NCBI RefSeq assembly: GCF_001598415.1
Contig: NZ_BCYX01000006.1
Location: 62,001-126,000, forward strand
Source of the DNA: Sphingomonas mali NBRC 15500
Lineage (GTDB): Bacteria > Pseudomonadota > Alphaproteobacteria > Sphingomonadales > Sphingomonadaceae
DNA length: 64,000 bases
Reading direction: 5' to 3'
The notes beneath the pieces were generated by a model. It was not told the DNA's origin. It saw only the letters and a list, made by a program, of their open reading frames with translations, and ran no database searches. Shown here one piece after another: positions 36,104 to 44,356 of this stretch. Within the stretch, counting starts at the first letter, position 1, and every line of letters starts with the position of its first letter. A program made the position numbers and the translations under genes.

Positions 36104-36418
36104 TGGCGGCGGGGCCGAGACGGAGCGGATTTTGTCGCGTGGGTAGGAGCGAGGAGGGAGCGATGCAGTAAGCATCGTGACCGACGAGTGACGATGAACA
36201 GGTCGCCGTGTCCCCCGGACACGGCTAAAACTGCCGGGGCAGTTTTACCTGTTCATCCACGCGGCAAAATCCGCCCGCCGCTTCGCGGTTGCGTTGTGGA
36301 GCCCGCCGGACGTCGTCGCTTGCTTGCGCGTAGCTCGAGCTACGCGACTGCGCTGCACTCCTCGCCGACGGGCTCCACAACGCAATCTCGATCCCCGCCG
36401 CCATTGAGTACAGACCCT
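36089..36418. repeat. Large palindromic element, copy 1 (four-way-junction fold)
   Basis: 330 bp between divergent lipA and the carbonic anhydrase gene. The outer arms 36089-36114 and 36393-36418 are perfect 26-bp inverted repeats. Inside are: arm A, GCGGATTTTGTCGCGTGG (36125-36142) pairing with 36257-36274 with one G-T pair, enclosing hairpin CGATGC-agtaa-GCATCG (36161-36177); a small hairpin CCGC-ttc-GCGG (36278-36288); and arm B, 15 bp (36291-36305 with 36369-36383) capped by CGCGTAGC-tcga-GCTACGCG (36327-36346). No ORF of note lies inside. A related element is at 49975-50243. Confidence 0.85.
36193..36257. repeat. Nested 65-bp palindromic module in copy 1
   Basis: GATGAACAGGT (36193-36203) pairs with ACCTGTTCATC (36247-36257) and encloses two perfect hairpins, CCGTGTCC-ccc-GGACACGG (36206-36224) and AAAACTGCC-gg-GGCAGTTTT (36227-36246). 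It is a three-way junction and is absent from the second element copy. Confidence 0.75.
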
Positions 36419-36463
36419 GTAGCCGCGCTTGCCACCCCCCCGTCAACTTGGCAAAGGCGACGC

Positions 36464-37093
36464 ATGGCCGACTTCGCAGACCTCATCACCGGATATCATC
36501 GTTTTCGTGAGAATGGCTGGTCCCGCCAGCACGAGCGCTGGGCGCAATTGCGCGAGGCACAGAGCCCGCGCGTTATGGTCATCGCTTGCTCGGACAGCCG
36601 AGTCGATCCGGCGCAGATTTTCGATGCCTCGCCCGGGGAAATCTTTTCGGTCCGCAACATCGCCAACCTCGTCCCGCCGTTCGAGTTGGGCGGCGGGCGC
36701 CACGGCGTCTCGGCCGCGCTCGAATTCGCGGTGACCCAGCTCGAAGTGCCCGAAGTCGTCGTGCTCGGCCACGGCTCGTGCGGCGGCGTCGCCGCTGCCC
36801 TGTCCAAGCGCTTCGACGGCGCCGCCCCGGGCAATGGCGGGTTCATCGATCACTGGGTCGACATGCTCGACGAAGCGCGCGATCGCATCATCGCCGAATA
36901 CGGCACCGGCCCCGAAGCGATCCGTGCGCTCGAGCTCGAAACGGTGCGCGTATCATTGCGTAACCTGCGGACTTTCCCGTGCATTCCCGAGCGCGAGGCG
37001 GCAGGCACGCTCAAGCTGCGCGGCGCCTATTTCGCCATCGCCGACGGCGTGTTGCACGTGATGGACGACGACGGGAATTTCGCGCCCGCCTGA
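36464..37093 (+). CDS. Beta-class carbonic anhydrase
   Basis: 209 aa zinc enzyme interconverting CO2 and bicarbonate. Zinc and catalytic residues are visible: C42-S-D44-S-R46 and H103-G-S-C106. The proton-shuttle region and the C-terminal GTLKLRGAYFAIADGVL segment are typical of the beta class. The frame is open upstream through the palindromic element and beyond, but ATG 36464 after CAAAGGCG gives the family N-terminus. TTGCCA (36429-36434) and TGGCAA (36449-36454) form an inverted repeat in the leader. Likely role: bicarbonate supply for carboxylases. Confidence 0.94.
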   Translation: MADFADLITGYHRFRENGWSRQHERWAQLREAQSPRVMVIACSDSRVDPAQIFDASPGEIFSVRNIANLVPPFELGGGRHGVSAALEFAVTQLEVPEVVVLGHGSCGGVAAALSKRFDGAAPGNGGFIDHWVDMLDEARDRIIAEYGTGPEAIRALELETVRVSLRNLRTFPCIPEREAAGTLKLRGAYFAIADGVLHVMDDDGNFAPA

Positions 37094-37103
37094 CGACAAA
37101 CCG

Positions 37104-37481
37104 TCAGCGAGCGGTCGTCTTCGCGATCGCAATGCCTTGCCGATAGTGTTCCCAATTGCGTTCCGCGGACTGGATCGCGACGACGAACGTTATAGCGAGG
37201 CCGATCAGTGATACGCTGATCGTCCATTGGCGGCTCGCCTGATCGAGCAGGTCACGACGAAACAAGCGTACACCCTCGACCAATGTCGAAATGGTTATAA
37301 GGCCCCAGAATATCGAGACGATGATGAGGAACACCCGCACCGTCACGCCGGCCGCGAAGAATTTCAGCCCGAGTGCGCCGAGTAGGATCGACAGCGGGAT
37401 CGCGACCCCAAGACCGTATTGAGACGAGGCAAGCCAAATGGCCAATGCCCAGAAACCGATCGCGAAAAGAATTCGTCCCAC
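37104..37481 (-). CDS. Hypothetical four-helix membrane protein
   Basis: 125 aa, not recognised. Four hydrophobic segments (about 3-20, 24-42, 45-66 and 88-106) with short polar loops and a basic C-terminal tail. No catalytic motif is seen. It is convergent with the carbonic anhydrase gene 10 bp away and lies 58 bp downstream of the FAD/NAD(P) gene on the same strand, so it may be co-transcribed with that gene. Codon use fits the genome, apart from a lower GC than average. Confidence 0.65.
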   Translation of the reverse strand: MGRILFAIGFWALAIWLASSQYGLGVAIPLSILLGALGLKFFAAGVTVRVFLIIVSIFWGLITISTLVEGVRLFRRDLLDQASRQWTISVSLIGLAITFVVAIQSAERNWEHYRQGIAIAKTTAR

Positions 37482-37539
37482 GCTTTGCCCTTTCTCGCCA
37501 AGGGCTTAATCACGCGCAGTTAATAAGGAATGAGGGCCG

Positions 37540-38895
37540 TCAGAGCCCTTCCCAACCGACCCATTGCGCGTTGGACAGGCGCCGGGCGAGGTTCCAGGTC
37601 TGTTGCCTGATGTCCGGCACGGCGACGATTTCCCAGAAGGCGCCACGAGTCATCGGGCCAAGCGCGTAGAGCCAGTCGTTGCTGGCGCCATCGGCGGCGA
37701 TCGTCTGCGCGCGCGAATCGACGTCGAGCCCGAGATGCGCGGGATCGGGCCTGATCACACCGCGCCGGTACAAAGTGGCGAGCAATAGCTCGGTCGTACG
37801 CGTCAGGTCGCCTTGCGGTCCCGTGCAGTTGATGATGCGCTGTGCAGCCAGCGTTTCGGGCGAGTCGCTGCCGCGGCGACGCCAGGTCACGCTGATGCTG
37901 CCTGCGTCCTCCACCGCGGCGATCGTCTTGCCGGCAACGATCTCCAACTGTCCGCGTGCCTGCATTGCGGCCAGACGATCGGCGACGCCCGGCGCCAGGC
38001 GATGGCGGTGCACATCCCACCAGGGGCGAAGATGGCGGAGGAAACGCGCACGATCGGCATCGCTGCCGTTCGCCCACATCGCCTGGGTATAGGGACGCAG
38101 TTCATCGACCGCGTTGCGCCATCCGATCGCGTCGCCGCGCTCGCGAACCAAACGCACCATTTCGGACGGTGTCGCGACCGGGCGCTCGGCGAGCCTGGGA
38201 AACATCGGGCCAGGCGAATCGTGGCGGTGCGGCACCAGACCGCGCCGCGACAGGGCGACGATCCGCCCCTTGAACCCGCTCGAATCGAGCAGCAGTGCGA
38301 TGTCGACCATGGTCAGCCCGGTGCCGACCAGCAGCACGGTATCGTCGTCGTTCAGCCCGAGCGGCACGCTGCGGTCCCAGGAATCGCTCTTGTAACGCTC
38401 GTCCGACAGGCCGGCATCGGCAAAGCCCGGCGGATCGTGCGGCGGCAGGTTGCCGACGGCGAGCACCGCGGTGTCGGCCTCGATCGTCGCGCCATCCGCC
38501 AGCGAAACGCGCGCGCCGCCGCCCGATCGCGCGACATCGACGACGTCGCCATGGACGACCTTCAGCCGACCGCCGCAACTTGCCAGCGCCTTTGCCAGCA
38601 GGTCGCGCAGATAGGCGCCATAGGTGACCCGCTGAACAAACGTCGCACCGGCGTCGCCCTCGCCATTTTCGGCGAGCCAGCGGACGAAATGATCCGGGTC
38701 GTCGGGCAGCGCGCTCATATTCGCCGCGCGCACGTTGAGCACATGCCCGGGATAAGCCGCGCCATAGGCAAGCCCCTCCCCCGGCACCGGAGCGCGTTCG
38801 ATCAACGTTGCGCTGGGACCATCGTGGCGCAGCAGGTTGATCGCCTGCAACGTGCCCGAAAAGCCCGCGCCGACAATGGCGACGTGGCGGATCAC
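37540..38895 (-). CDS. FAD/NAD(P)-binding protein (COG4529 / HpnW-like)
   Basis: 451 aa flavoprotein with an N-terminal FAD-binding GxGxxG (IVGAGFSGTLQAINLL), an EGLAYG motif and the LNVRAANMSALPDDPDHF segment typical of the uncharacterised COG4529 family, then a second nucleotide-binding motif (LLVGTGLTMVDIALLL). It resembles flavin-dependent monooxygenases and N-hydroxylases, but the reaction is not known. It stands at the far end of a minus-strand group following the small DUF6356-like gene, with a REP element between them. Confidence 0.8.
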   Translation of the reverse strand: MIRHVAIVGAGFSGTLQAINLLRHDGPSATLIERAPVPGEGLAYGAAYPGHVLNVRAANMSALPDDPDHFVRWLAENGEGDAGATFVQRVTYGAYLRDLLAKALASCGGRLKVVHGDVVDVARSGGGARVSLADGATIEADTAVLAVGNLPPHDPPGFADAGLSDERYKSDSWDRSVPLGLNDDDTVLLVGTGLTMVDIALLLDSSGFKGRIVALSRRGLVPHRHDSPGPMFPRLAERPVATPSEMVRLVRERGDAIGWRNAVDELRPYTQAMWANGSDADRARFLRHLRPWWDVHRHRLAPGVADRLAAMQARGQLEIVAGKTIAAVEDAGSISVTWRRRGSDSPETLAAQRIINCTGPQGDLTRTTELLLATLYRRGVIRPDPAHLGLDVDSRAQTIAADGASNDWLYALGPMTRGAFWEIVAVPDIRQQTWNLARRLSNAQWVGWEGL

Positions 38896-38905
38896 GCCTT
38901 TACCT

Positions 38906-38973
38906 CCGTTCGCCCTGAGCCTGTCGAAGGGCGGTGAGTCTCAAACGTGCTTCGACAGGCTCAGCACGAACGG
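38906..38973. repeat. REP-like inverted repeat (CTGAGCCTGTCGAAG type)
   Basis: CCGTTCG...CTGAGCCTGTCGAAG (38906-38929) and CTTCGACAGGCTCAG...CGAACGG (38950-38973) are inverted copies. Each copy also ends in a short self-pair (GCCC/GGGC, GTGC/GCAC) that differs between copies and stays complementary. Same-strand genes flank it, so it sits within a transcript. Confidence 0.75.
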
Positions 38974-38989
38974 TTTGCTGGTGGCGAAC

Positions 38990-39256
38990 TCAGATCTCGT
39001 ATTCGAGCTGCCAATCGGGCTCGGTGAAGGCTGGCGGCCGTTGCTGATAGGCGGGCTGTCGCGACTTCATGCGGCCATAGAGCGCCTTGACGGTGTTGCT
39101 CGCGGTGCGCGTGAACAGCGCCGGCACGACCCCGTGGACGAGGCAAGCCAACCCGCCTCCAATCATGCGGATGCCGAAGGCGAAGGCGGTCACGGCGTGC
39201 TCGGGATAGGATTCGCCGATGCTGCGCGGGTGGCTCAGGAAGATGCGGTCGAACAT
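38990..39256 (-). CDS. Small conserved protein, DUF6356-like
   Basis: 88 aa starting MFDRIFLSHPRSIGESYPEHAVTAF. From memory it matches a short alphaproteobacterial family of unknown function (DUF6356); one hydrophobic segment (about 20-45, GIRMIGGGLACLVHGVVPALF) suggests a membrane-associated protein. The C-terminal Pro/Gln-rich tail ends in EYEI. It lies 46 bp after ppk2 on the same strand. A longer frame up to 39514 is discarded because it would run into ppk2 and its composition is not protein-like. Confidence 0.65.
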   Translation of the reverse strand: MFDRIFLSHPRSIGESYPEHAVTAFAFGIRMIGGGLACLVHGVVPALFTRTASNTVKALYGRMKSRQPAYQQRPPAFTEPDWQLEYEI

Positions 39257-39302
39257 GTCCGCATCGTACCGTCGTTGGACAGCCGCGTGAACCGGCTGAT
39301 TT

Positions 39303-40076
39303 CTAGATTCCCAACGCCTTGCGCGCGAGCTTCTCCAGCTCGGGGTCGAGCGGCGGCGGGTCCATCGGCACGTGCGATTCCAGTCGGTCGGCGATCGCGT
39401 TGAGCGCTGTGATGCGTGCCGATTGCTTGTCGTTGCCGTCGATCGCGATCCATGGTGCCCAGCGGGTATCGGTACGCCGGAACATCTCCGCCATCGCATC
39501 GAGATAATCGGCACGCCGATCGCGGTTGCGATAATCCTCGAAGCCCGTCTTCCAGCGCTTCCAGGGATGTTCGAGCCGCGCTTTCAGACGTTCGTCCTGT
39601 TCCTCCTGGGTGACATGGACGAACAGCTTGACGATCGTGGTACCCGAATCGCTCTGCTGCGCTTCGAACTCGTTGATCTCGTCATAGCCGCGGCGCCATT
39701 CGGCCTCGCTCGCGTAATTCTCCACGCGCTCGACCAGAACGCGCCCATACCAGCTCCGGTCGAATACCGCGATATTGCTGTTCGCCGGAAGCTTGTTCCA
39801 GAACCGCCAGAGGAAATGCCGTGCCAGCTCTTGCGGGCTTGGTGCCTTGATCGGCCAGACCTGGAAATTGCGCGGGTCCCATTCGGCGGTCAGGCGCTGG
39901 ACGATGCCGCCTTTGCCGGCGGCATCCCAACCCTCGAACAGCACGACCGCGCGCCGCTTGTGCAGGATATGCGCGACCTGGATATGCGCCAGCCGTTTCT
40001 GTACCTTGGCGAGATCGGCGACATAGTCGCCGGGATACTTCTCGCCTTTCTCGAAATTCTTGAGGTCGATGATCAT
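39303..40076 (-). CDS. ppk2: Polyphosphate kinase 2
   Basis: 257 aa PPK2-family P-loop kinase that transfers phosphate between polyphosphate and nucleotides, usually making GTP or ATP. Walker A is GWDAAGKGG (49-57), the lid and Walker B FDRSWYGR (D106, R107) are intact, and WPIKAPSPQELARHFLWRFW is typical. A single PPK2 domain at this length indicates a one-domain (class I or III) enzyme. It overlaps the CPBP gene by 4 nt. With ppk1 and ppx 4 kb away the window holds both synthesis and use of polyphosphate. Confidence 0.93.
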   Translation of the reverse strand: MIIDLKNFEKGEKYPGDYVADLAKVQKRLAHIQVAHILHKRRAVVLFEGWDAAGKGGIVQRLTAEWDPRNFQVWPIKAPSPQELARHFLWRFWNKLPANSNIAVFDRSWYGRVLVERVENYASEAEWRRGYDEINEFEAQQSDSGTTIVKLFVHVTQEEQDERLKARLEHPWKRWKTGFEDYRNRDRRADYLDAMAEMFRRTDTRWAPWIAIDGNDKQSARITALNAIADRLESHVPMDPPPLDPELEKLARKALGI

Positions 40077-40849
40077 CCGCCCCGGTTCCCTTGCTGGCGC
40101 TGCCGTGCGGGCATCACTAGCACGATCGCGAGCAGCCCGAGATGGACCGCGGCGCCGAGCAATCGCACAGCGTCGCTGTCAACAATCCGCACGGGCTCGA
40201 CCAGATCGGCGACGATGCCCGCGAAGTTCCAGCCCCAATGCAACGCGACCGCTGCCCAAAGCGTCCGCCAGCGCCACGCCGCCGCGGCATAGGCAAGCCC
40301 CAGGCAGAACAGGCGAACCTGCTCGGTCCAGCCCCAGTCGAACCGCCAGATGTGGTTGAGCGTGTACAGCAAGGCACTCACGCCGATGAATGCCGCGGGC
40401 ATCCAGCGAATCCCGCTGGTCCTGAGCGGGAATCCACGCGTGAGAATGTCTTCGGCGACCGATGGAACGAACGTTGTCAACAATCCGATCGCCAACGGCA
40501 TGAGGATATTCGGCGTCGGCCCCGTCCCGTCCGGAATATAGGCGCCGATGCGAAGCGCTACCGCCAGCGTGGCAAATTTGGCCAGCAGCGCGAGCGCCAT
40601 CCCGGCTGCCAGCAGGGCGAACGACGCTGCGCGCCGGTCGAGCAGATAGGCGTCATAGCCCCGCCACCCCAGCCAGCGCCCGATCGGCCATGCCAGGAGG
40701 AGCGAAGACAGCATGAGGAGCGGCCCCACCGGATTGCCCGGCGCGATCACCGTCTGCAATCCCTCCGCCGCCTGATAGACGACGAAGATCAGCACGAACG
40801 CTGTCGCAACCCGAAGCGGGGTCGCGCGCACGGGCCGATCGCTCGTCAT
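40073..40849 (-). CDS. CPBP family intramembrane metalloprotease
   Basis: 258 aa with seven to eight hydrophobic segments. The CPBP (Abi/CAAX protease-like) motifs are present in slightly altered form: motif 1 EDILTR (EExxxR with Asp as second acidic residue), motif 2 YTLNH, motif 3 HWGWN. Related proteins process prenylated proteins or bacteriocin-related peptides, or act as membrane scaffolds; the substrate here is unknown. Overlaps of 4 nt with aspS upstream and ppk2 downstream indicate translational coupling in the aspS-CPBP-ppk2 operon. Confidence 0.82.
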   Translation of the reverse strand: MTSDRPVRATPLRVATAFVLIFVVYQAAEGLQTVIAPGNPVGPLLMLSSLLLAWPIGRWLGWRGYDAYLLDRRAASFALLAAGMALALLAKFATLAVALRIGAYIPDGTGPTPNILMPLAIGLLTTFVPSVAEDILTRGFPLRTSGIRWMPAAFIGVSALLYTLNHIWRFDWGWTEQVRLFCLGLAYAAAAWRWRTLWAAVALHWGWNFAGIVADLVEPVRIVDSDAVRLLGAAVHLGLLAIVLVMPARQRQQGNRGG

Positions 40850-42681
40850 CCGGCGTCGGGTGCGACTGCCTGGGCGATCGGCGAGGCTTTTGCCCCGCTC
40901 GGCTGATCGACCAGACGGATGTTGAGTTCGCGCAGCTGCTTCGCGGTGGCGAAGTTGGGCGCGCCCATCATCAGATCCTCGGCCTTCTGCGTCATCGGGA
41001 AGACGATGACCTCGCGAATATTGGGCTCGTCGGCCAGCAGCATGACGATGCGGTCGACGCCCGGCGCCGACCCGCCGTGCGGCGGCGCGCCGAACTTGAA
41101 GGCGTTGATCATGCCGGCGAAATTGGTGTCGACATCCTGCTGGGTGTAGCCGGCGATTTCGAATGCCTTGTACATGATCTCGGGCCGGTGGTTCCGGATC
41201 GCGCCTGAGGACAGCTCCACGCCGTTGCAGACGATGTCATACTGGAACGCCAGGATATCGAGCGGGTCCTTGGTCTCCAGCGCTTCGAGCTCGCCCTGCG
41301 GCATCGAGAAGGGGTTGTGGCTGAAGTCGACCTTCTTGGCGTCCTCGTCATATTCGAACATCGGGAAGTCGACGATCCAGCAGAATTCGAAGCGCTTGTC
41401 GTCGATCAGATCGAGCTGTTCGGCGACGCGGGTGCGCGCGAGGCCGGCGAGCTTGGCTGCCTGGGCTTCCTTGCCGGCGGCGAAGAACACGCCGTCGTCG
41501 GGGCCGAGACCCAGTGCCTCGGCGATCTTCGCCATGCCTTCCTCGCCATGGTTGTTGGCGATCGGCCCGCCGAACACGCCACCCTTGCGCGTCGCGTAGC
41601 CGAGGCCGGCAAAGCCTTCCGACTGCGCCCAGCTGTTCATGTCGTCGAAGAACTTGCGGCTCTTCTCGGCGGTTCCTGGCGCCGGGATCGCGCGGACGAC
41701 ATCGCCCGCCTCGACGATCGAGGCGAAGCGGCCGAAGCCCGAGCCCTTGAACAGGTCGGACACGTCAGTGATCAGGATCGGATTGCGAAGGTCGGGCTTG
41801 TCGTTGCCGTATTTCAGCATCGATTCCTTGTACGGAATGCGCTTGAACGGCAGCGGGCTGACGGTGCGGCCCTTGCCTTGCCAGTTGGCGAATTCCTCGA
41901 ACACACCGTGCAAGACCGGCTCGATCGCGGCGAACACGTCGTCCTGGGTGACGTAGCTCATCTCGAAATCGAGCTGATAGAATTCGCCCGGGCTGCGGTC
42001 GGCGCGGGCGTCCTCGTCGCGGAAGCAAGGCGCGATCTGGAAATAACGGTCGAAGCCGGCCACCATCAGCAGCTGCTTGAACATCTGCGGCGCTTGGGGA
42101 AGCGCATAGAATTTGCCCGGATGGACACGGCTCGGAACCAGATAGTCGCGCGCGCCTTCGGGGCTCGACGCGGTCAGGATCGGTGTCTGGAACTCGGTGA
42201 AACCCTGATCGATCATCCGCCGGCGCAGGCTCGAAATCACGTTCGAGCGCAGCACGATGTTGTTGTGGAGCCGCTCGCGACGCAAATCGAGGAAGCGGTA
42301 GCGGAGGCGGATGTCCTCGGGATAGTCGGCCTCGCCGGCGACCGGCATGGGCAGTTCCGCAGCAGCCGACTGGACAGTCACGGCGCGCGCGAACACTTCG
42401 ATCTCGCCGGTCGCGAGGTTCGGATTGGCGGTGCCCTCGGCACGCGCCTTGACCACGCCGTCGATCGTCACGACCGATTCGGCGCGCAACCCTTCCAGGA
42501 TCGGCAAAGCCGGCGAATCGCTGTCGGCGACGACCTGGGTGATGCCGTAATGGTCGCGCAGATCGACGAAGAGCACGCCGCCATGGTCGCGCTTGCGGTG
42601 CACCCAGCCCGACAGGCGGACGTCCTGGCCGACATTGGCGGCGGTCAGCGCGGCGCAGGTGTGCGTACGATAGGCGTGCAT
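40846..42681 (-). CDS. aspS: Aspartyl-tRNA synthetase
   Basis: 611 aa bacterial-type class IIb synthetase: OB-fold anticodon-binding domain (about 1-110, with [21 protein letters not shown]), catalytic core with motif 2 ([10 protein letters not shown]) and the GAD insertion (about 300-430), and motif 3 ([14 protein letters not shown]) near the C-terminus. It may charge tRNA-Asn as well in organisms with GatCAB; this cannot be judged from the window. It is the first gene of a minus-strand operon and diverges from rnd across a REP pair. Confidence 0.96.
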   Translation of the reverse strand: MHAYRTHTCAALTAANVGQDVRLSGWVHRKRDHGGVLFVDLRDHYGITQVVADSDSPALPILEGLRAESVVTIDGVVKARAEGTANPNLATGEIEVFARAVTVQSAAAELPMPVAGEADYPEDIRLRYRFLDLRRERLHNNIVLRSNVISSLRRRMIDQGFTEFQTPILTASSPEGARDYLVPSRVHPGKFYALPQAPQMFKQLLMVAGFDRYFQIAPCFRDEDARADRSPGEFYQLDFEMSYVTQDDVFAAIEPVLHGVFEEFANWQGKGRTVSPLPFKRIPYKESMLKYGNDKPDLRNPILITDVSDLFKGSGFGRFASIVEAGDVVRAIPAPGTAEKSRKFFDDMNSWAQSEGFAGLGYATRKGGVFGGPIANNHGEEGMAKIAEALGLGPDDGVFFAAGKEAQAAKLAGLARTRVAEQLDLIDDKRFEFCWIVDFPMFEYDEDAKKVDFSHNPFSMPQGELEALETKDPLDILAFQYDIVCNGVELSSGAIRNHRPEIMYKAFEIAGYTQQDVDTNFAGMINAFKFGAPPHGGSAPGVDRIVMLLADEPNIREVIVFPMTQKAEDLMMGAPNFATAKQLRELNIRLVDQPSGAKASPIAQAVAPDAG

Positions 42682-42697
42682 GGCGTAATCTCTGACT

Positions 42698-42780
42698 ACG
42701 TCGCCCCAGCGAAAGCTGGGGTCTCAGGCCACGATCGAAACGGGTGTGGCGCGAGATCCCAGCTTTCGCTGGGATGACGG
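42698..42780. repeat. REP-like palindrome pair between aspS and rnd
   Basis: Left unit (42698-42726) with hairpin CCCCAGC-gaaa-GCTGGGG and right unit (42753-42780) with CCCAGC-tttc-GCTGGG, in inverted orientation. The flanks match too (GTC...TC on one side, GA...GAC on the other). Same family as 35130-35149. Confidence 0.75.
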
Positions 42781-42818
42781 TTGATGGAAAGCCGGGCGCA
42801 TTCCCTTCACACAGGCCT

Positions 42819-42846
42819 TTGTCAAGCGCGCGCGCCTCGCTATGGG
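42819..42846 (+). promoter_or_regulatory. Predicted rnd promoter
   Basis: TTGTCA (42819-42824), 16-bp spacer, TATGGG (42841-42846). The -10 box ends 6 nt before ATG 42853, and no Shine-Dalgarno is present, so the transcript is probably leaderless. Confidence 0.5.
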
Positions 42847-42852
42847 GTCAAG

Positions 42853-44028
42853 ATGCATATCCATGGCCTGATCGAGGATAACGCCGCCCTCGCCAATCTC
42901 TGCGCGCGGCTCTCGCAATCGAACTTCGTCTGCGTCGACACCGAGTTCATGCGCGAAAGCACCTTTTGGCCCGAACTCTGCCTGATCCAGATCGCCGATG
43001 AGAACGAGGCGGCGGCGATCGATCCGATGACTCCCGGCATCGACCTGAAGCCCTTGCTCGACCTGCTGGTCGACAATGAGGATGTGCTCAAGGTCTTCCA
43101 TGCCGGCGGTCAGGACATCGAGATCATCTACAATCTGACCGCTAAGACGCCGCATCCGCTGTTCGATACGCAGATCGCGGCGATGGCGCTCGGGCAAGGC
43201 GAGCAGATCGGTTATTCGAACCTGGTCGACAGCTGGCTGGGGATTCAGGTCGACAAGGGAGCGCGCTTTACTGACTGGGGGCGCCGCCCGCTCGAGGAGC
43301 GGCAGATCGTCTATGCGATCGCCGACGTGACGCATCTCGCGGAGATATTCCCCAGGATGCTCGACAAGCTGCGCAAGACCGGGCGCGGCGCGTGGCTCGA
43401 CCAGGAAATGGAGCGGCTGGCCGATCCGGCCAATTATGCCAACGATCCCGATCTCGCCTGGAAGCGCGTGCGCATCGCCGGTCGCAAGCCCGACGTGCTG
43501 GGCCGGCTGAAGGCGCTGGCACGCTGGCGCGAAATGGAAGCTCGAGGCAAGAACCTGCCGCGCGGCCGCATCGTCAAGGATGAAACGCTCGCCGACCTCG
43601 CCAGTCATCCGCCGCGCAAGCAAGCCGATTTGGCTCGGGTGCGCGGTCTGTCGGCGACTTGGGCGGGGAACGACATCGGTGCGCGACTGATGGCGGCGCT
43701 CGACGACTCCAGACCGATGACCAACGACGAAATGCCACCGCGCGACGACCGCAAACCCGGTCTCGGCAAGGAAGGATCGCTGGTCGCCGATCTGCTCAAA
43801 CTGCTGCTCAAGATTCGCTCGCGCGATATCGACGTGGCGTCGCGGCTGCTCGCGCGGTCGGAAGAGTTGGAAGCACTGGCCGCTGGACAGCGCGACGGAC
43901 TGTCGATCCTGACGGGCTGGCGCTTCGATCAGTTCGGCCGCGACGCGCTCGACCTGGTCGAAGGGCGGTTGGCGTTCGCGGTCAAGAACGGCAAGCTTCG
44001 CATGACCCGAACGGAGGATGCGCAATGA
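42853..44028 (+). CDS. rnd: Ribonuclease D
   Basis: 391 aa 3'-5' exoribonuclease for tRNA 3' maturation. DEDDy catalytic motifs: VDTEFMRE (Exo I), FHAGGQDIEI (Exo II) and YAIADVTHL (Exo III with the Tyr). An HRDC domain follows at about 210-290 and the C-terminal helical domain completes the normal length. ATG 42853 is preferred; an upstream in-frame ATG at 42781 would start inside the REP element. The stop overlaps the next gene (ATGA). Confidence 0.95.
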   Translation: MHIHGLIEDNAALANLCARLSQSNFVCVDTEFMRESTFWPELCLIQIADENEAAAIDPMTPGIDLKPLLDLLVDNEDVLKVFHAGGQDIEIIYNLTAKTPHPLFDTQIAAMALGQGEQIGYSNLVDSWLGIQVDKGARFTDWGRRPLEERQIVYAIADVTHLAEIFPRMLDKLRKTGRGAWLDQEMERLADPANYANDPDLAWKRVRIAGRKPDVLGRLKALARWREMEARGKNLPRGRIVKDETLADLASHPPRKQADLARVRGLSATWAGNDIGARLMAALDDSRPMTNDEMPPRDDRKPGLGKEGSLVADLLKLLLKIRSRDIDVASRLLARSEELEALAAGQRDGLSILTGWRFDQFGRDALDLVEGRLAFAVKNGKLRMTRTEDAQ

Positions 44029-44318
44029 AGAAGGCCCTGATCGTCGCTTTTGTCCTCACCGCATTCGCCGTGGCCGCCTGCGCACCGGTCGCGCCGCTGC
44101 CCGGCGTGCCGACCGGCGAATGTTCGGCCAAGGGTCTGGGCGATATGGTCGGGCGCTATGCCACGCCGTCGCTGGTCAATCGCGCGAAGCGGCGTGCTGG
44201 CGCATCGGTGGCGCGTATATTGCGGCCGGGTCAGGTCGTAACGATGGAATATCTGAACGGCCGCCTCAACGTGAATGTCGACGAGAAGAACCGGGTGAAG
44301 AGCTTCACCTGCGGATGA
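44025..44318 (+). CDS. I78-like peptidase inhibitor lipoprotein
   Basis: 97 aa. The signal peptide ends in the lipobox V16-A-A-C19, so the protein is predicted to be a lipoprotein. The mature part ends with RILRPGQVVTMEYLNGRLNV and then a DxxNRVKSFTCG close, which matches the Inhibitor I78 family (RxirPGdavTxdyrxxRLNvxxDxxxxVxxxxCG, from memory). Members inhibit serine proteases in the periplasm. It is translationally coupled to rnd (ATGA), a curious partner. A symmetrical hairpin separates it from convergent ppx. Confidence 0.78.
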   Translation: MKKALIVAFVLTAFAVAACAPVAPLPGVPTGECSAKGLGDMVGRYATPSLVNRAKRRAGASVARILRPGQVVTMEYLNGRLNVNVDEKNRVKSFTCG

Positions 44319-44356
44319 GCTAGCACTCTCCCTTTTACGGGAGAGAGAATTAGCTC
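44317..44356. terminator. Symmetrical terminator between I78 gene and ppx
   Basis: CTCTCCC (44326-44332) pairs with GGGAGAG (44339-44345); further out GAGCTA (44317-44322) pairs with TAGCTC (44351-44356). The outer arms contain the stop codons of the two convergent genes (TGA 44316-44318; TTA 44350-44352), so the hairpin fills the whole gap. Confidence 0.65.

Noticed and set aside
36089..36418. Insertion sequence with terminal inverted repeats
   Set aside because: No transposase frame, no direct target duplication visible at the ends, and the terminal repeats differ completely from those of the second copy, unlike an IS.
39257..39514. 86-residue N-terminal extension of the DUF6356-like protein
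   Set aside because: It overlaps the 3' end of ppk2 in another frame and is rich in Arg, Ser and Trp; the natural start is MFDRIFL at 39256.
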